Source of the DNA: Streptomyces sp. cf386
GTDB taxonomy: Bacteria; Actinomycetota; Actinomycetes; Streptomycetales; Streptomycetaceae
Assembly (NCBI RefSeq): GCF_900103585.1
Contig: NZ_FNHV01000005.1
Location: forward strand, 248,001-312,000
Direction: 5' to 3'
Length of the DNA stretch: 64,000 nt
A program made the translations under genes and the position numbers. The notes under the pieces are model-generated. The model saw only the letters and a list, made by a program, of their open reading frames with translations. It was not told the DNA's origin and did no database searches. Position 1 is the first letter of the stretch, and each line of letters opens with the position of its first letter. Below are positions 16,734 to 25,541 of the stretch, one piece after another.

Positions 16734-16745
16734 TCCCCTCCCCCG

Positions 16746-17636
16746 TCAGCCGACGTGCGGCACGACCGCCACCGGGCAGCGGGTGTGGTGCAGTACGGCA
16801 TGGGTCACCGGCCCCAGTCGGCCTTCGGGCGCGTGCGGGTCGGTTCGGCGGCCCACGACCAGCAGGTCCGCTCCCCGGGACGCGTTCAGGAGTGCTTGCG
16901 CGGGGTGGAGCAGGACGACATCGGTGCGGGTCGTCACCTCCGGATACTTGTCCTGCCGCGTGCTCAGGGCGTCGGACAGTCGCAGGACCTCTTGGTCCTC
17001 CCAGGTGGCGCGGTCCTCCTCGGTCACGAACAGCTTCTGGGGAGACACGGCCTCGGCGGGAAGAGCCCAGGCCTGAACCACCCGCAGACGCGCCCCGCGC
17101 GCCTCAGCTGCCGAGAACGCGAAGTCCACCACCTCACCGACCGGACGGTGTGCGTCGAAACCCACCACCAGCTGGGGCACATCGCCTGCCTTCAGCGTCC
17201 CGTCTCCGAAGCCCGCAACCGGCCGTTCGGGCACCAGCACCACGGGGCAAGCGGCTGCCGCCGCGACACGAAGGGCCACCGAACCGACCGCGAGCCCGTC
17301 GAAGCCGCCCGAGCCTCGTGCTCCGACCACGAGAAGCCCCGCGTCGCGGGCCGCGCCGAGAAGTGCCATGGCCGGGGCGTCGGCGGCCTGCTCGCCCCGC
17401 GCCTGGAGGTCCGGGTAGCGGGCGACGAGGTCGGCGATCGCCCGCTGGAGCATGCGCTCACCCACGTGGTGCAGAGTTTCCGTGGCCTGGACCGGTACGG
17501 CATCGCCCGGAAGCGGTGGAGCGGCGTGCACGAGCCACAGCGGAACGCCGCGCAGCAGCGCTTCCCGCGCGGCCCAGTCGGCTGCGGCCAGGCTGCGTTC
17601 GGAGCCGTCGATACCCGCCAGCACAGGGTGACCCAT
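16746..17636 (-). CDS. Universal stress protein, tandem UspA domains
   Basis: 296 aa. Domain 1 (about 1-145) has VLAGIDGSERSLAAADWAAREALLR and VVGARGSGGFDGLAVGSVA, the ATP-binding loop; domain 2 (about 155-296) has LVVGFDAHRPVGEVVDFAF and LVVGRRTDPHAPEGRLGPVTHAVLHH. The start ATG at 17636 is preceded by GAAGGAGGACGCG. A palindrome lies about 100 bases upstream in the gap shared with the divergent carboxymuconolactone decarboxylase-like gene. Cytoplasmic stress protein; no specific ligand can be told. Confidence 0.92.
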   Translation of the reverse strand: MGHPVLAGIDGSERSLAAADWAAREALLRGVPLWLVHAAPPLPGDAVPVQATETLHHVGERMLQRAIADLVARYPDLQARGEQAADAPAMALLGAARDAGLLVVGARGSGGFDGLAVGSVALRVAAAAACPVVLVPERPVAGFGDGTLKAGDVPQLVVGFDAHRPVGEVVDFAFSAAEARGARLRVVQAWALPAEAVSPQKLFVTEEDRATWEDQEVLRLSDALSTRQDKYPEVTTRTDVVLLHPAQALLNASRGADLLVVGRRTDPHAPEGRLGPVTHAVLHHTRCPVAVVPHVG

Positions 17637-17737
17637 CGCGTCCTCCTTCGCCGGCCGTGCACGTCCGCAGGCGAGGCCCGCGACTCCTTCGGCCCTTCCT
17701 CCACTGTTTCACGGCGGGCCCCGAAGGTCCCGGCGAA

Positions 17738-17753
17738 AGAGCCGTCCGGCCCC
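17738..17753. promoter_or_regulatory. OsdR/DosR-like palindromic box
   Basis: AGAGCCGTCCGGCCCC lies 102 bases before the USP start at 17636 and 124 bases before the divergent ATG at 17877. A looser copy, GGGCCCCGAAGGTCCC, precedes it at 17716-17731. Confidence 0.5.
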
Positions 17754-17876
17754 TCCGCTGCGCTCCACCCCGGCGCGTCAATGGAAGAAACGCAGCATTC
17801 GGGAGGTGGCAGTGCCGACGTTGAGCGTCGCCGAGACGGACACGGCCGTCCGGCGGACACAAGAAGGAGAGGGACC

Positions 17877-18227
17877 ATGACCTACGGCACACAGGTGCGC
17901 AACGAGCTGCGGACGCCCGCCCGAGAGCTGCGAAAAGCAATCCCGCAGGTGTACGAGGGGTACCGGCAGCTACACGACAGCGTGCTCGCCGCCGGCGCGC
18001 TGGATGCCAAGACCAAGGAACTGATCGCGCTGGCCATCGCGGTGAGCAAGGAGTGCGACGGCTGCATCGCCGCCCATGCCCACGCCGCGGTCCGGCAGGA
18101 CGCCACCGAGCAGGAGGCGGCCGAGGCGATCGGGGTCGCGATCCTGATGAACGGCGGGCCCGGCACCGTGTACGGCCCCCGTGCCTTCGCCGCGTTCCGC
18201 GAGTTCCACGCGGAGGCGAACCCGTGA
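17877..18227 (+). CDS. Carboxymuconolactone decarboxylase/AhpD-like protein
   Basis: 116 aa. Helical AhpD-like domain with the redox motif KECDGCIAAHAHA: Cys60, Cys63 and His67 form the Cys-x-x-Cys-x-x-x-His active site of peroxidase-coupled AhpD proteins, so a thiol-reductase role is more likely than decarboxylation. The C-terminal NGGPGTVYGPRAFAAF is typical. ATG at 17877 follows AAGGAGAGGGACC. Divergent from the USP gene with a shared palindrome. Confidence 0.9.
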   Translation: MTYGTQVRNELRTPARELRKAIPQVYEGYRQLHDSVLAAGALDAKTKELIALAIAVSKECDGCIAAHAHAAVRQDATEQEAAEAIGVAILMNGGPGTVYGPRAFAAFREFHAEANP

Positions 18228-18484
18228 CGACGGCTGACAGTCGGCTCCCAGTACATGGTCGTGGGGGGGGGACAGCGCGCAGCCGAGCAGGACGGCGCTG
18301 CGCCGGGCGACCTGCCAGACGGAGCTGACCGGCGCGGAGGAGGTGCGGGTGCTGTACGCGTGGCGGGTGGTGTACGCCTGCTGCATGTCCGTTGACTACT
18401 CCGCCGCAGGCTTTCGGGGCAAGCGCGCCGGGAGCAGCTCGTGGAGGCCCCCCTGCGGTGACGGCCAAGTCCGTCGTCCGTATG

Positions 18485-18500
18485 TAGGCCGTTCGACCTC
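18485..18500. promoter_or_regulatory. OsdR/DosR-like box (1 of 2)
   Basis: TAGGCCGTTCGACCTC, an imperfect palindrome, lies 4 bases before a second copy. Both precede the class I aldolase. Confidence 0.45.
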
Positions 18501-18504
18501 CGTG

Positions 18505-18520
18505 AGGGCCGAACGGGCTC
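18505..18520. promoter_or_regulatory. OsdR/DosR-like box (2 of 2)
   Basis: AGGGCCGAACGGGCTC lies 118 bases before the aldolase ATG. The centre-to-centre spacing of 20 bases puts the two boxes two helical turns apart. Confidence 0.5.
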
Positions 18521-18637
18521 TGTCGAGCGGTCATGCCGCTCCGCATGGTGGACAGTGAACCCGCGAAGGCGGCACTGCGAAGCTCCGGCTTTCCCTCACG
18601 GTTCGCGCGCGACGCACATCCGGCAGGAGGCGGAACG

Positions 18638-19690
18638 ATGACCGACATCCATGGCTTGCTCGGCGACGAGGCCAAAGACCTGCTGACCCACACCGCCCAG
18701 GGGATTCCCAAGACAGACCTGGTGCTGCCGGGTCATGACTTCGTCGACCGGGTCGTGGCCGGGAGCGACCGCTCACCCCGGGTGCTGCGCAACCTGCAGT
18801 CTCTCTTCGACCACGGCCGTCTGGCCGGCACGGGGTACGTGTCGGTCCTGCCTGTCGACCAGGGCATCGAGCACTCCGCGGTATCCGCGTTCGCCGCGAA
18901 CCCCCGCTATCTCGACCCGAAGAACATCGTCGAACTCGCCATCGAGGGCGGCTGCAACGCGGTCGCCAGCACGCTCGGCGTGCTCGGCGCCGTCTCGCGG
19001 CGCTACGCGCACAAGATCCCCTTCATCGTGAAACTCAACCACAACGAGCTGCTGACCTACCCGAACCACTACGACCAGATCCTGTTCGGCAACGTCCAAC
19101 AGTGCTTCGACCTCGGCGCAGCCGGGGTCGGCGCCACGGTCTACTTCGGATCGGAGCAGTCCGACCGCCAGTTGCAGGAGGTCAGCGAGGTCTTCGCGCA
19201 CGCCCACGAACTGGGCATGTTCACCGTGCTGTGGTGCTATCTGCGCAACTCGGCGTTCAAGAAGGACGGCGTGGACTACTCGGTGTCAGCCGACCTCACG
19301 GGCCAGGCCAACCATCTCGGTGTGACCATCGAGGCCGACATCGTCAAGCAGAAGCAGCCCGAGAACAACGGGGGCTACCGCGCGCTGGACTTCGGCAGGA
19401 CCGATCCGATCCTGTACGGCACACTCACCACCGACCACCCGATCGACCTGACCCGCTGGCAGGTGGCCAACTGCTACATGGGCCGCGTCGGACTGATCAA
19501 CAGCGGCGGCGCCTCGGCCGGAACGGGCGACCACGCGCAGGCCGTACGGACCGCAGTGATCAACAAGCGAGCCGGCGGCACCGGCCTCATCACCGGCCGC
19601 AAAGCCTTCCAGCGACCCACCGGCGAAGGCATCGAACTCCTCCACGCCGTCCAGGACGTCTACCTCGACGACAGCATCACCATCGCCTGA
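18638..19690 (+). CDS. fbaB: Class I fructose-bisphosphate aldolase (FbaB/DhnA type)
   Basis: 350 aa. TIM-barrel aldolase with the FbaB/DhnA blocks [30 protein letters not shown] and [10 protein letters not shown]. Class I enzymes form a Schiff base with a lysine and need no metal, unlike the class II enzyme usual in Streptomyces glycolysis. It cleaves or makes fructose 1,6-bisphosphate. The ATG at 18638 follows GGAGGCGGAACG; an upstream in-frame extension is not homologous. Together with the PPi-PFK at 15708 and GAPDH at 2607 it gives the island upper-glycolysis isozymes. Confidence 0.93.
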   Translation: MTDIHGLLGDEAKDLLTHTAQGIPKTDLVLPGHDFVDRVVAGSDRSPRVLRNLQSLFDHGRLAGTGYVSVLPVDQGIEHSAVSAFAANPRYLDPKNIVELAIEGGCNAVASTLGVLGAVSRRYAHKIPFIVKLNHNELLTYPNHYDQILFGNVQQCFDLGAAGVGATVYFGSEQSDRQLQEVSEVFAHAHELGMFTVLWCYLRNSAFKKDGVDYSVSADLTGQANHLGVTIEADIVKQKQPENNGGYRALDFGRTDPILYGTLTTDHPIDLTRWQVANCYMGRVGLINSGGASAGTGDHAQAVRTAVINKRAGGTGLITGRKAFQRPTGEGIELLHAVQDVYLDDSITIA

Positions 19691-19826
19691 CGGAGACATG
19701 GCGCTTCGGCAGCCGGGACGGCGAACTGCAGCTGCACGCCGACACATCACCGCGTCTTCCAGCCACTGGTCCAGACGGCCGGTGTTGGTCCTCAGCTGTG
19801 GCGCCGTCCGGCCGGCCGACTGGCAT

Positions 19827-19843
19827 TGCGGCCGGACGTCCCC
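19827..19843. promoter_or_regulatory. OsdR/DosR-like box
   Basis: TGCGGCCGGACGTCCCC resembles the GGGGCCGGACGTCCCC box at 50448. It lies about 85 bases before the DUF2180-like gene and the site-2 protease. Confidence 0.45.
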
Positions 19844-19928
19844 CGTCAAAGTCCGAGTGGCCCATCCCCCGGCGCCCTCCCGAGCCCGACGATGGGAGTG
19901 CGGCACACGAAGCGCGGGGAGGTGCGCT

Positions 19929-20258
19929 GTGAACTGCTACGACTGCGTACGTGTGGGCACCATGGCATCCGGTGACGCGGTGTGCCACCGCTGCGGGATC
20001 GGGGTGCGCACCCAGCGCGCACACGTGACCGGCGAAGTGGCGCATCCCGCCGCCGCCACGAAGCTCAGCCACGGGCGAAGCCCTGCTCGGCATCCGTCAT
20101 GCCTGGTTCGCCGCGCGGCCGATGCGTTCGGCCAGGTAGGGCGTGCCGGGGCGACCGCCTTGGACCGAGCATCACGGAGAGAAGGCGCTCGGCCCCACCG
20201 CCGGCGGACGGGATTCCGGCTTGCGGGGCTGGGCCCGCTGAGTGGGTGGGACCGATGA
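19929..20258 (+). CDS. DUF2180-like small zinc-ribbon protein
   Basis: 109 aa as an open frame. It begins MNCYDCVRVGT and continues AVCHRCGIGV, giving two CxxC pairs typical of the first zinc knuckle of DUF2180 proteins. The segment PARHPSCLVR sits where family members have another CxxC; here the final cysteine is replaced. The rest of the C-terminus is basic and unlike the family, which is usually 70-90 aa, so the end may be frameshifted or decayed. GTG at 19929 follows GGGGAGGTGCGCT. The stop overlaps the ATG of the downstream protease. The function of the family is unknown. Confidence 0.5.
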   Translation: MNCYDCVRVGTMASGDAVCHRCGIGVRTQRAHVTGEVAHPAAATKLSHGRSPARHPSCLVRRAADAFGQVGRAGATALDRASRREGARPHRRRTGFRLAGLGPLSGWDR

Positions 20259-21394
20259 AGGCATCGCTGCCTCTGGGGCGGATCGCCGGCGTCCGCGTCG
20301 GCCTGAACTGGAGCGTGCTGGTCATCATCGCCCTGGTGACCGTCACGCTCGCGGAAGGCCGCTTCCCCGACGCTCACCCCGACCACTCCGCCTGGGTCTA
20401 CTGGGCACTGGCGCTGCTGGCGGCGGTTGTGTTCCTGGCCTCGCTGCTGGCCCACGAGCTCGCGCACGCCATCGTCGCCCGCCGAAACGGTGTCAAGGTC
20501 GACGGCATCACCTTGTGGATGCTCGGCGGCGTGGCCCGCCTGCACAGCGATGCGCGTACGCCCGGCGCGGAACTGCGCATCGCGGGGGTGGGACCGCTGA
20601 CGAGCGCCGTCGCCGGCGGGTTGCTCCTGGGACTGGCCGTATGGCTGGACAGCCTGCACGCCTCGGGGCTCGCCGTCGAGGCGGTCGCCTGGCTGGCCGG
20701 CATCAACATCGTGCTCGCCGTCTTCAACGCACTGCCCGCCGCCCCGCTGGACGGCGGACGGCTGCTGCGCGCGTACTTGTGGCACCGCACCGGGGACCGG
20801 CTGCGGGCCACCCGCGGCGCCGCGGCCGCAGGCCGCATGCTGGGCTGGTTCATGATCGTGACCGGATTCGCGGCGATGATCTTCGCCGGGGATCTGTCCG
20901 GGCTGTGGCCCGCCCTGATCGGCTGGTTCCTCATCGCCGCCGCAACCGCCGAGGAACGCCAGGCCGAACTGCGCGGCGTCCTGGACGACACCCCCGTCAG
21001 CCGCGTAATGACCCGCGCACCGGTCACTGTCCCGACCACCACGCTCCTCGCGTCCTTCCTGGCCGAAGGCCCCTTCGGCCACTACCGCCACTCCGCGTTC
21101 CCCGTCCTCGCCCCGGACGGCACAGCGGCCGGTCTGGTCACCGTCCGCCTCATCAACCGCGCCCCCTTCCAAGCGCGTTCCACCACCACGATCGGCGACG
21201 TGATGCGCCCGCTGCCGGACGTGACCACGGCGAGCCCGGACGACCCGGTCGTGGATCTACTGCCGCGCCTGGAGGCCAGCCGGGACCACAGGGCCCTGGT
21301 CCTCGACGACGGTCACCTGGTCGGCATCGTCACCCTCGTCGACATCACCCGCGCTCTCTCCTGGCCGGCCACAGCCACCCGCCCCAGGACCTGA
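20255..21394 (+). CDS. Site-2 protease with C-terminal CBS domains (Rip3-like)
   Basis: 379 aa. Intramembrane zinc metalloprotease of the M50 family: HELAH at 67-71 gives the zinc ligands and catalytic Glu, and NALPAAPLDGGRLL at about 158-171 supplies the third ligand Asp166. About six membrane helices occupy the first 235 residues. Two CBS motifs follow (VSRVMTRAPVTVPT; IGDVMRPLPDVTT ... DGHLVGIVTLVDITRAL), probably binding adenine nucleotides. This architecture equals Rv2625c (Rip3), which lies beside hrp1 in the DosR regulon. Substrates would be membrane-bound anti-sigma or regulatory proteins; none is identifiable. The start overlaps the preceding ORF by 4 bases. Confidence 0.9.
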   Translation: MKASLPLGRIAGVRVGLNWSVLVIIALVTVTLAEGRFPDAHPDHSAWVYWALALLAAVVFLASLLAHELAHAIVARRNGVKVDGITLWMLGGVARLHSDARTPGAELRIAGVGPLTSAVAGGLLLGLAVWLDSLHASGLAVEAVAWLAGINIVLAVFNALPAAPLDGGRLLRAYLWHRTGDRLRATRGAAAAGRMLGWFMIVTGFAAMIFAGDLSGLWPALIGWFLIAAATAEERQAELRGVLDDTPVSRVMTRAPVTVPTTTLLASFLAEGPFGHYRHSAFPVLAPDGTAAGLVTVRLINRAPFQARSTTTIGDVMRPLPDVTTASPDDPVVDLLPRLEASRDHRALVLDDGHLVGIVTLVDITRALSWPATATRPRT

Positions 21395-21522
21395 CACCCC
21401 CGCACCCGCGCGCCGACGATGCCGTGCGCGCAGAAGGAGGTGCGCCATGAAGTCAGCCTCACCGGGCCGTGATCGCCGCACTCCGACGCCTTGTCGAGCG
21501 GACGCCGGGCCACCGGGGCAGA

Positions 21523-21711
21523 TCAAGGTCGCCCACCGCCGTGCATGCCGCGCATGCCGCGCATCATGAAGATCATCATCAGCGGGCAGGCCAGCGCGAT
21601 CGCCCCGAGGAAGAGCGTGGCGGCCGGCACGCCGAGGGCCAGGGCACCGACCACGGCGATCGCGACCGCGATCGCGTACAGGCCGTAATTGCGTTATCGG
21701 TTGGTGGTCAT
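21523..21711 (-). pseudogene. Small membrane protein (DUF2933-like) with in-frame stop at codon 6
   Basis: After a GAAGGAGG ribosome site, ATG 21711 reads MTTNR then TAA, then continues in the same frame as RNYGLYAIAVAIAVV, two membrane helices and a methionine-rich end (MMIFMMRGMRGMHGG), stopping at 21523. Short two-helix proteins with a Met/His-rich tail are commonly next to copper-export genes, matching the neighbours here. No alternative start codon lies after the TAA that would keep the first helix. It is thus a nonsense pseudogene unless the stop is a sequencing error. Confidence 0.65.
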
Positions 21712-21748
21712 CACGGGCCTCCTTCAACCGTGCCCGTCGGTGGCCGGG

Positions 21749-22033
21749 TCAGCCCTTGCCGAGCCGGGGACCGGCGCCGGCATGGAGAACGGACAGGCGG
21801 CGCCGGTATTCGTCCTCGTCGATCTCTCCGCGAGCGAAGCGTTCAGCGAGGAGTTGCTCGGGGGTGGGTCCGTGCGTCGGGGTTCCGGTCTGCGGCGTCT
21901 GAGACGTGTCCGGTCGGGCCAGGGCCCTGAAGGCCAGGACACCGATGGTGATGATCAGCGCCCAGAAGAGGACCATGCTGACCGACATGGCGAACCAGCC
22001 CCATCCGTTGAGATCGTGGTCGTACCAGAACAT
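21749..22033 (-). CDS. SHOCT-domain membrane protein
   Basis: 94 aa. One membrane helix (about 10-38, [20 protein letters not shown]) after [11 protein letters not shown], and a C-terminal SHOCT domain ([26 protein letters not shown]). SHOCT proteins are short membrane-tethered proteins of unclear function, often near copper or stress genes. It lies 37 bases downstream of nothing else but the broken small membrane protein, which follows on the same strand, and is divergent from the copper ATPase with a CsoR-like site and an OsdR-like box between them. Confidence 0.85.
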   Translation of the reverse strand: MFWYDHDLNGWGWFAMSVSMVLFWALIITIGVLAFRALARPDTSQTPQTGTPTHGPTPEQLLAERFARGEIDEDEYRRRLSVLHAGAGPRLGKG

Positions 22034-22157
22034 CGATCGCTCACTTCCTCATGGGCTGCGGGAGAGCCGTGGCCCGGTGCCGGCGGCCTCCCACCGCCTC
22101 ATCTCCACGATCACCCCGGCCTACCGGCCCGTCATGGGCCGATGAGGCCAACACTCC

Positions 22158-22173
22158 TGGGCCGTTGGGCCCG
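22158..22173. promoter_or_regulatory. OsdR/DosR-like palindromic box
   Basis: TGGGCCGTTGGGCCCG lies directly beside the CsoR-like operator in the gap between the SHOCT gene and the copper ATPase, suggesting joint control by redox and copper signals (inference). Confidence 0.4.
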
Positions 22174-22174
22174 T

Positions 22175-22189
22175 TACCCCGCGGGGGTA
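22175..22189. promoter_or_regulatory. CsoR-like copper operator
   Basis: TACCCCGCGGGGGTA is an inverted repeat of TACCCC around a GCG centre, the form of operators bound by CsoR copper-sensing repressors. It lies 45 bases before the copper ATPase ATG. No csoR gene is in the window. Confidence 0.65.
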
Positions 22190-22233
22190 TCCGGTGGAGC
22201 CTGAGAAGCAGCCGGACAGAGAGAAGGTCTGCC

Positions 22234-24945
22234 ATGGATACCGCCGGCATCGTCACGGTGACCCTGGCCGTCGTGCTCGTCGCCGCGCTGGGCTGGTTCT
22301 TCTTCGGCCCGCGCCGCGCCCGCACTGCCCGGGTCGAGGGCGGGGTTCAGCTGGTGGAGGTGACCGTGCGGGGCGGTTACAGCCCCGACGTGATCCGGGT
22401 GCGGCAGGGTATGCCGGTGGAGCTGGTCTTCGACCGGCAGGAGTCCGGGGAGTGCACGAACCGGGTCGTCTTCCCGGACCTGCGGGTCAGCGCCGGGCTA
22501 CCCGCGCACCAGCGCACCACCGTGCGGCTGCGGCCCGAGCGGGCGGGGTCGTTCGGGTTCGCGTGTGGGATGAACATGATCCACGGCACGCTCGTGGTGG
22601 ACCCCGGCGAAGGCCCGGCCGATGAGGCACCGCCGTCCCCTGGAGCGGATACGGCACCGGAGGACCGTACCTCCGCCGCGGACGCCGAGGCGGCGGAGGT
22701 CGCCGAGCGGCGCGCGGAGATCACAGACCTGGGCCGCCGGGTCGCCCTGGGCGCTGTGCTGACCCTGCCGGTGCTGTTCGCCGTGATGGCCGATGAACTC
22801 TTCGGCGCCGACTGGGTGCCGGGCTGGATGCTGAACCACTGGGTGCAGCTGGCGCTGATCACCCCGGTGATGTTCTTCACCGGGTGGCCGATCCACCGCA
22901 TCGGCTGGCTCACCCTGCGCCACCGCAGTGCCGACATGAACTCCCTGATCGCACTGGGCACTTCGGCCGCCTACGGCTACAGTCTGCTGGTCACCCTTGC
23001 CCCGTCGCTGCTGCCCGAGGGCGTCCGCGAGGTGTACTTCGAGGCCGTCGGCGTGATCCTCACGCTGATCGTCCTGGGCCGTCTGCTGGAGGCTCGCGCC
23101 AAGGCCGGCACCGGTGAAGCCATCCGCGCCCTGCTGGGGCTGCAGGCCCGTACCGCCCGGGTCGTGCGCGACGGCAGCGAAACCGAGATCCCCGTGGACG
23201 AGGTCGTCGTGGACGACGAGATCGCCATCCGCCCCGGCGAGAAGATCCCCGTCGACGCCGAGGTGCTCTCCGGGGCCTCGGCAGTGGACGAGTCGATGGT
23301 CACCGGCGAGCCGATGCCCGTGACCAAGCGCGCCGGGGACACCGTCATCGGTGCCACGGTCAATACGACCGGCTCCCTGCGGGTGCGGGCCGCCAAGGTC
23401 GGCGCCGACACGATGCTCGCCCAGATCATCCGGCTGGTGCAGCAGGCCCAGGCGTCCAAGGCGCCCATCCAGCGACTCGCCGACGCGATCTCCGCCTACT
23501 TCGTGCCCGCCGTCATCGCCGTCGCGATCGCCACCTTCACGCTCTGGTACGTCGTCGGCCCCTCCCCCGCACTCACCCTGGCCCTGGTCTCCTCCGTGGC
23601 CGTCCTGATCATCGCCTGCCCCTGCGCGCTCGGGCTCGCCACGCCGCTGTCCGTCATGGTCGGCACCGGCAAGGGCGCGCAGGCCGGCATCCTGATCCGC
23701 TCCGCCGAAGCCCTGGAGACCGCGCACAAACTGGACACCGTCGTCCTCGACAAGACCGGCACCGTCACCGCGGGCAAGCCAGTCCTCACCGACGTCCGGC
23801 CGACCGACGGCTTCACCGAGGAGGAGTTGCTGGCACTGGTGGCCGCCTCCGAAGCCGACAGCGAGCATCCCCTCGCTGCCGCGATCATCGTGGGCGCCCG
23901 TGAGCGTGGACTTGCCGTGCCCGGCGCTTCCGCCTTCGACTCGGTCACCGGCAAGGGCGTACAGGCCACCGTGGACGGCAGGAGGGTGCTCGTCGGCACG
24001 GCCCGGCTGCTCGCCGACATGGGCATCGAAGCCGCTCATCTCACCGCAGCCGCCGACGACCTCTCGGCGCAGGGCAAGACGCCGATCCTCGCCGCCGTCG
24101 ACGGACGCCCGGCAGGCGTGCTGGCCGTCGCCGACACCGTCAAGGAGGATTCCACCCAGGCCATCGCCGCGCTGCACGGCCTCGGCATCGAGACCGTGAT
24201 CCTCACCGGCGACAACGCCCGCACCGCCGCCGCGATCGCCGAACAGGTCGGTGTACGACGGGTGCTGGCCGAAGTCCTGCCGGAGCACAAGGCCGAGGAG
24301 ATCCGCCGGCTTCAGGGCGAGGGCCGCACCGTCGGCATGGTCGGCGACGGCATCAACGACGCCCCCGCGCTCGCCCAGGCCGACGTGGGCCTGGCGATCG
24401 GCACCGGCACGGACGTCGCCATCGAGGCCGCCGACATCACCCTGATCTCCGGTTCGCTGTCGGGTGTCGTCACGGCGATCCGTCTCTCCCGCGCGACCAT
24501 GCGCAACATCAAGCAGAACCTGTTCTTCGCCCTGGTCTACAACGCCCTCGGCATCCCCGTCGCCGCCGGTGCCCTCTACCCGCTGTGGGGCATCCTCCTG
24601 AGCCCGATCATCGCCGCCGCGGCCATGGCCCTGTCCTCCCTGTCCGTCGTCACCAACGCCTCCCGGCTGCGCCGCTGGCGCCCCGAACCGCTGCCGGAGG
24701 CCGAAGTGACGGACGTACGACCAATGGTCGGGTCCGGCGCGGTCCCGTACGCCCCTTTGGTGGCCGACCCGGTGTGCGGCATGCGGATCGACCCCGCCAC
24801 CGCACCAGAACACCGGGACACCCCTCACGGCACCCTGCACTTCTGCTCCGGCCCCTGCGCGGCCACCTACGACACCGAGCCGCACTGTCATGACGCCGCG
24901 GCAGTTCAGCCCAAGGACGCCCATCCCCGACGCGGTGAGCACTGA
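22234..24945 (+). CDS. Copper-translocating P1B-ATPase with N-terminal cupredoxin and C-terminal YHS domains
   Basis: 903 aa. One N-terminal helix is followed by a cupredoxin-like domain (about 38-128) with Cys74 in ECTNR and CGMNM at 111-115, in place of the usual HMA domains. Then comes a P1B-ATPase core: TGEP actuator loop, CPC at 462-464 in the ion-binding helix, phosphorylated Asp506 in DKTGT, and [14 protein letters not shown] metal-binding domain (DPVCGM at 845 onward) ends the protein. It exports Cu+ from the cytoplasm. ATG 22234 follows AGAGAAGGTCTGCC. The downstream DUF6153 protein and multicopper oxidase fit a copper-handling set. Confidence 0.92.
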   Translation: MDTAGIVTVTLAVVLVAALGWFFFGPRRARTARVEGGVQLVEVTVRGGYSPDVIRVRQGMPVELVFDRQESGECTNRVVFPDLRVSAGLPAHQRTTVRLRPERAGSFGFACGMNMIHGTLVVDPGEGPADEAPPSPGADTAPEDRTSAADAEAAEVAERRAEITDLGRRVALGAVLTLPVLFAVMADELFGADWVPGWMLNHWVQLALITPVMFFTGWPIHRIGWLTLRHRSADMNSLIALGTSAAYGYSLLVTLAPSLLPEGVREVYFEAVGVILTLIVLGRLLEARAKAGTGEAIRALLGLQARTARVVRDGSETEIPVDEVVVDDEIAIRPGEKIPVDAEVLSGASAVDESMVTGEPMPVTKRAGDTVIGATVNTTGSLRVRAAKVGADTMLAQIIRLVQQAQASKAPIQRLADAISAYFVPAVIAVAIATFTLWYVVGPSPALTLALVSSVAVLIIACPCALGLATPLSVMVGTGKGAQAGILIRSAEALETAHKLDTVVLDKTGTVTAGKPVLTDVRPTDGFTEEELLALVAASEADSEHPLAAAIIVGARERGLAVPGASAFDSVTGKGVQATVDGRRVLVGTARLLADMGIEAAHLTAAADDLSAQGKTPILAAVDGRPAGVLAVADTVKEDSTQAIAALHGLGIETVILTGDNARTAAAIAEQVGVRRVLAEVLPEHKAEEIRRLQGEGRTVGMVGDGINDAPALAQADVGLAIGTGTDVAIEAADITLISGSLSGVVTAIRLSRATMRNIKQNLFFALVYNALGIPVAAGALYPLWGILLSPIIAAAAMALSSLSVVTNASRLRRWRPEPLPEAEVTDVRPMVGSGAVPYAPLVADPVCGMRIDPATAPEHRDTPHGTLHFCSGPCAATYDTEPHCHDAAAVQPKDAHPRRGEH

Positions 24946-24954
24946 GTCCCGCAT

Positions 24955-24969
24955 TACCCCCCAGGGGTA
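24955..24969. promoter_or_regulatory. CsoR-like copper operator
   Basis: TACCCCCCAGGGGTA is an inverted repeat of TACCCC/GGGGTA with the same half-sites and total length as the site at 22175. It sits 32 bases before the DUF6153 gene, implying a second copper-controlled transcript for it and the multicopper oxidase. Confidence 0.65.
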
Positions 24970-25000
24970 CAGTGGGTGCACGGCACAGCAGCGGAAAGGC

Positions 25001-25459
25001 ATGGAAGCGATGACGGCACGCCGAGCCCGGCGGATCAGCGCATACGGCGGAACGGTCCGCCGTATGCGTGCTGCCGTCATCACACTGTTCGCGGTTCTCA
25101 CGGTGCTCATCCACCACGAGACGACGGCCGGGACAGCCGCCCCGACACCAACCTCCGGTACCTCCGCGTCTGTCGCCGCGAGCGCGATGTCCCAACACCA
25201 CCAGGGTCATACGTCGGCCATGCACGCCTCTACTCCCGCGCCCCCGGCCTCCGACCGCGGCGAGGGCGCCTGTTCGGCCATGGCCTCACAGCACTGCTCG
25301 GCCGCCGACGTCAATACGGTGCGCCTCACGCCGCCAACCGCTCTGTGCCTTTACTGCGCCGACGATTCCGCGCTCGGTCTGCCCTTTGGCCGTATGGCGC
25401 CCGGAACGCCCAGCCGCGCGCCTCCCGACCTGTCCGCCCTCTCTCGGTTCCTGCTGTAG
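25001..25459 (+). CDS. DUF6153-family protein, His/Met-rich exported or membrane protein
   Basis: 152 aa (an ATG at 25010 would remove three residues). A basic start, one hydrophobic segment (about 22-38, MRAAVITLFAVLTVLIHH), then a His/Met/Ser/Pro-rich stretch (SQHHQGHTSAMH) and cysteines in ACSAMASQHC and LCLYC. This is the pattern of DUF6153 proteins found beside copper genes in Streptomyces; metal binding outside the membrane is likely but inferred. It stands between a CsoR-like operator and the multicopper oxidase. Confidence 0.7.
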   Translation: MEAMTARRARRISAYGGTVRRMRAAVITLFAVLTVLIHHETTAGTAAPTPTSGTSASVAASAMSQHHQGHTSAMHASTPAPPASDRGEGACSAMASQHCSAADVNTVRLTPPTALCLYCADDSALGLPFGRMAPGTPSRAPPDLSALSRFLL

Positions 25460-25541
25460 GCCCACGGCCTCCGCGCGCCCGCGCGCGGACGGCCCGTCCC
25501 GCACGCGACCCCGTCAGGCACGTCGAGAAGAGACTCACACC

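Larger units (their letters stand above)
18228..18637. other. Intergenic region with a G9 run and two palindromes
   Basis: About 400 bases without a recognisable gene. It holds a run of nine G at 18263-18271, unusual even for this GC content, and the pair of regulator-like boxes before the aldolase. Confidence 0.5.

Noticed and set aside
18228..18637. Possible small gene with RVLYAWRVVYACCM before the aldolase
   Set aside because: No ribosome site or family. The frame runs across the regulator boxes.
22498..25110. 870-codon minus-strand frame antisense to the copper ATPase
   Set aside because: No homology or plausible start. The plus-strand frame encodes a full P1B-ATPase with all motifs.
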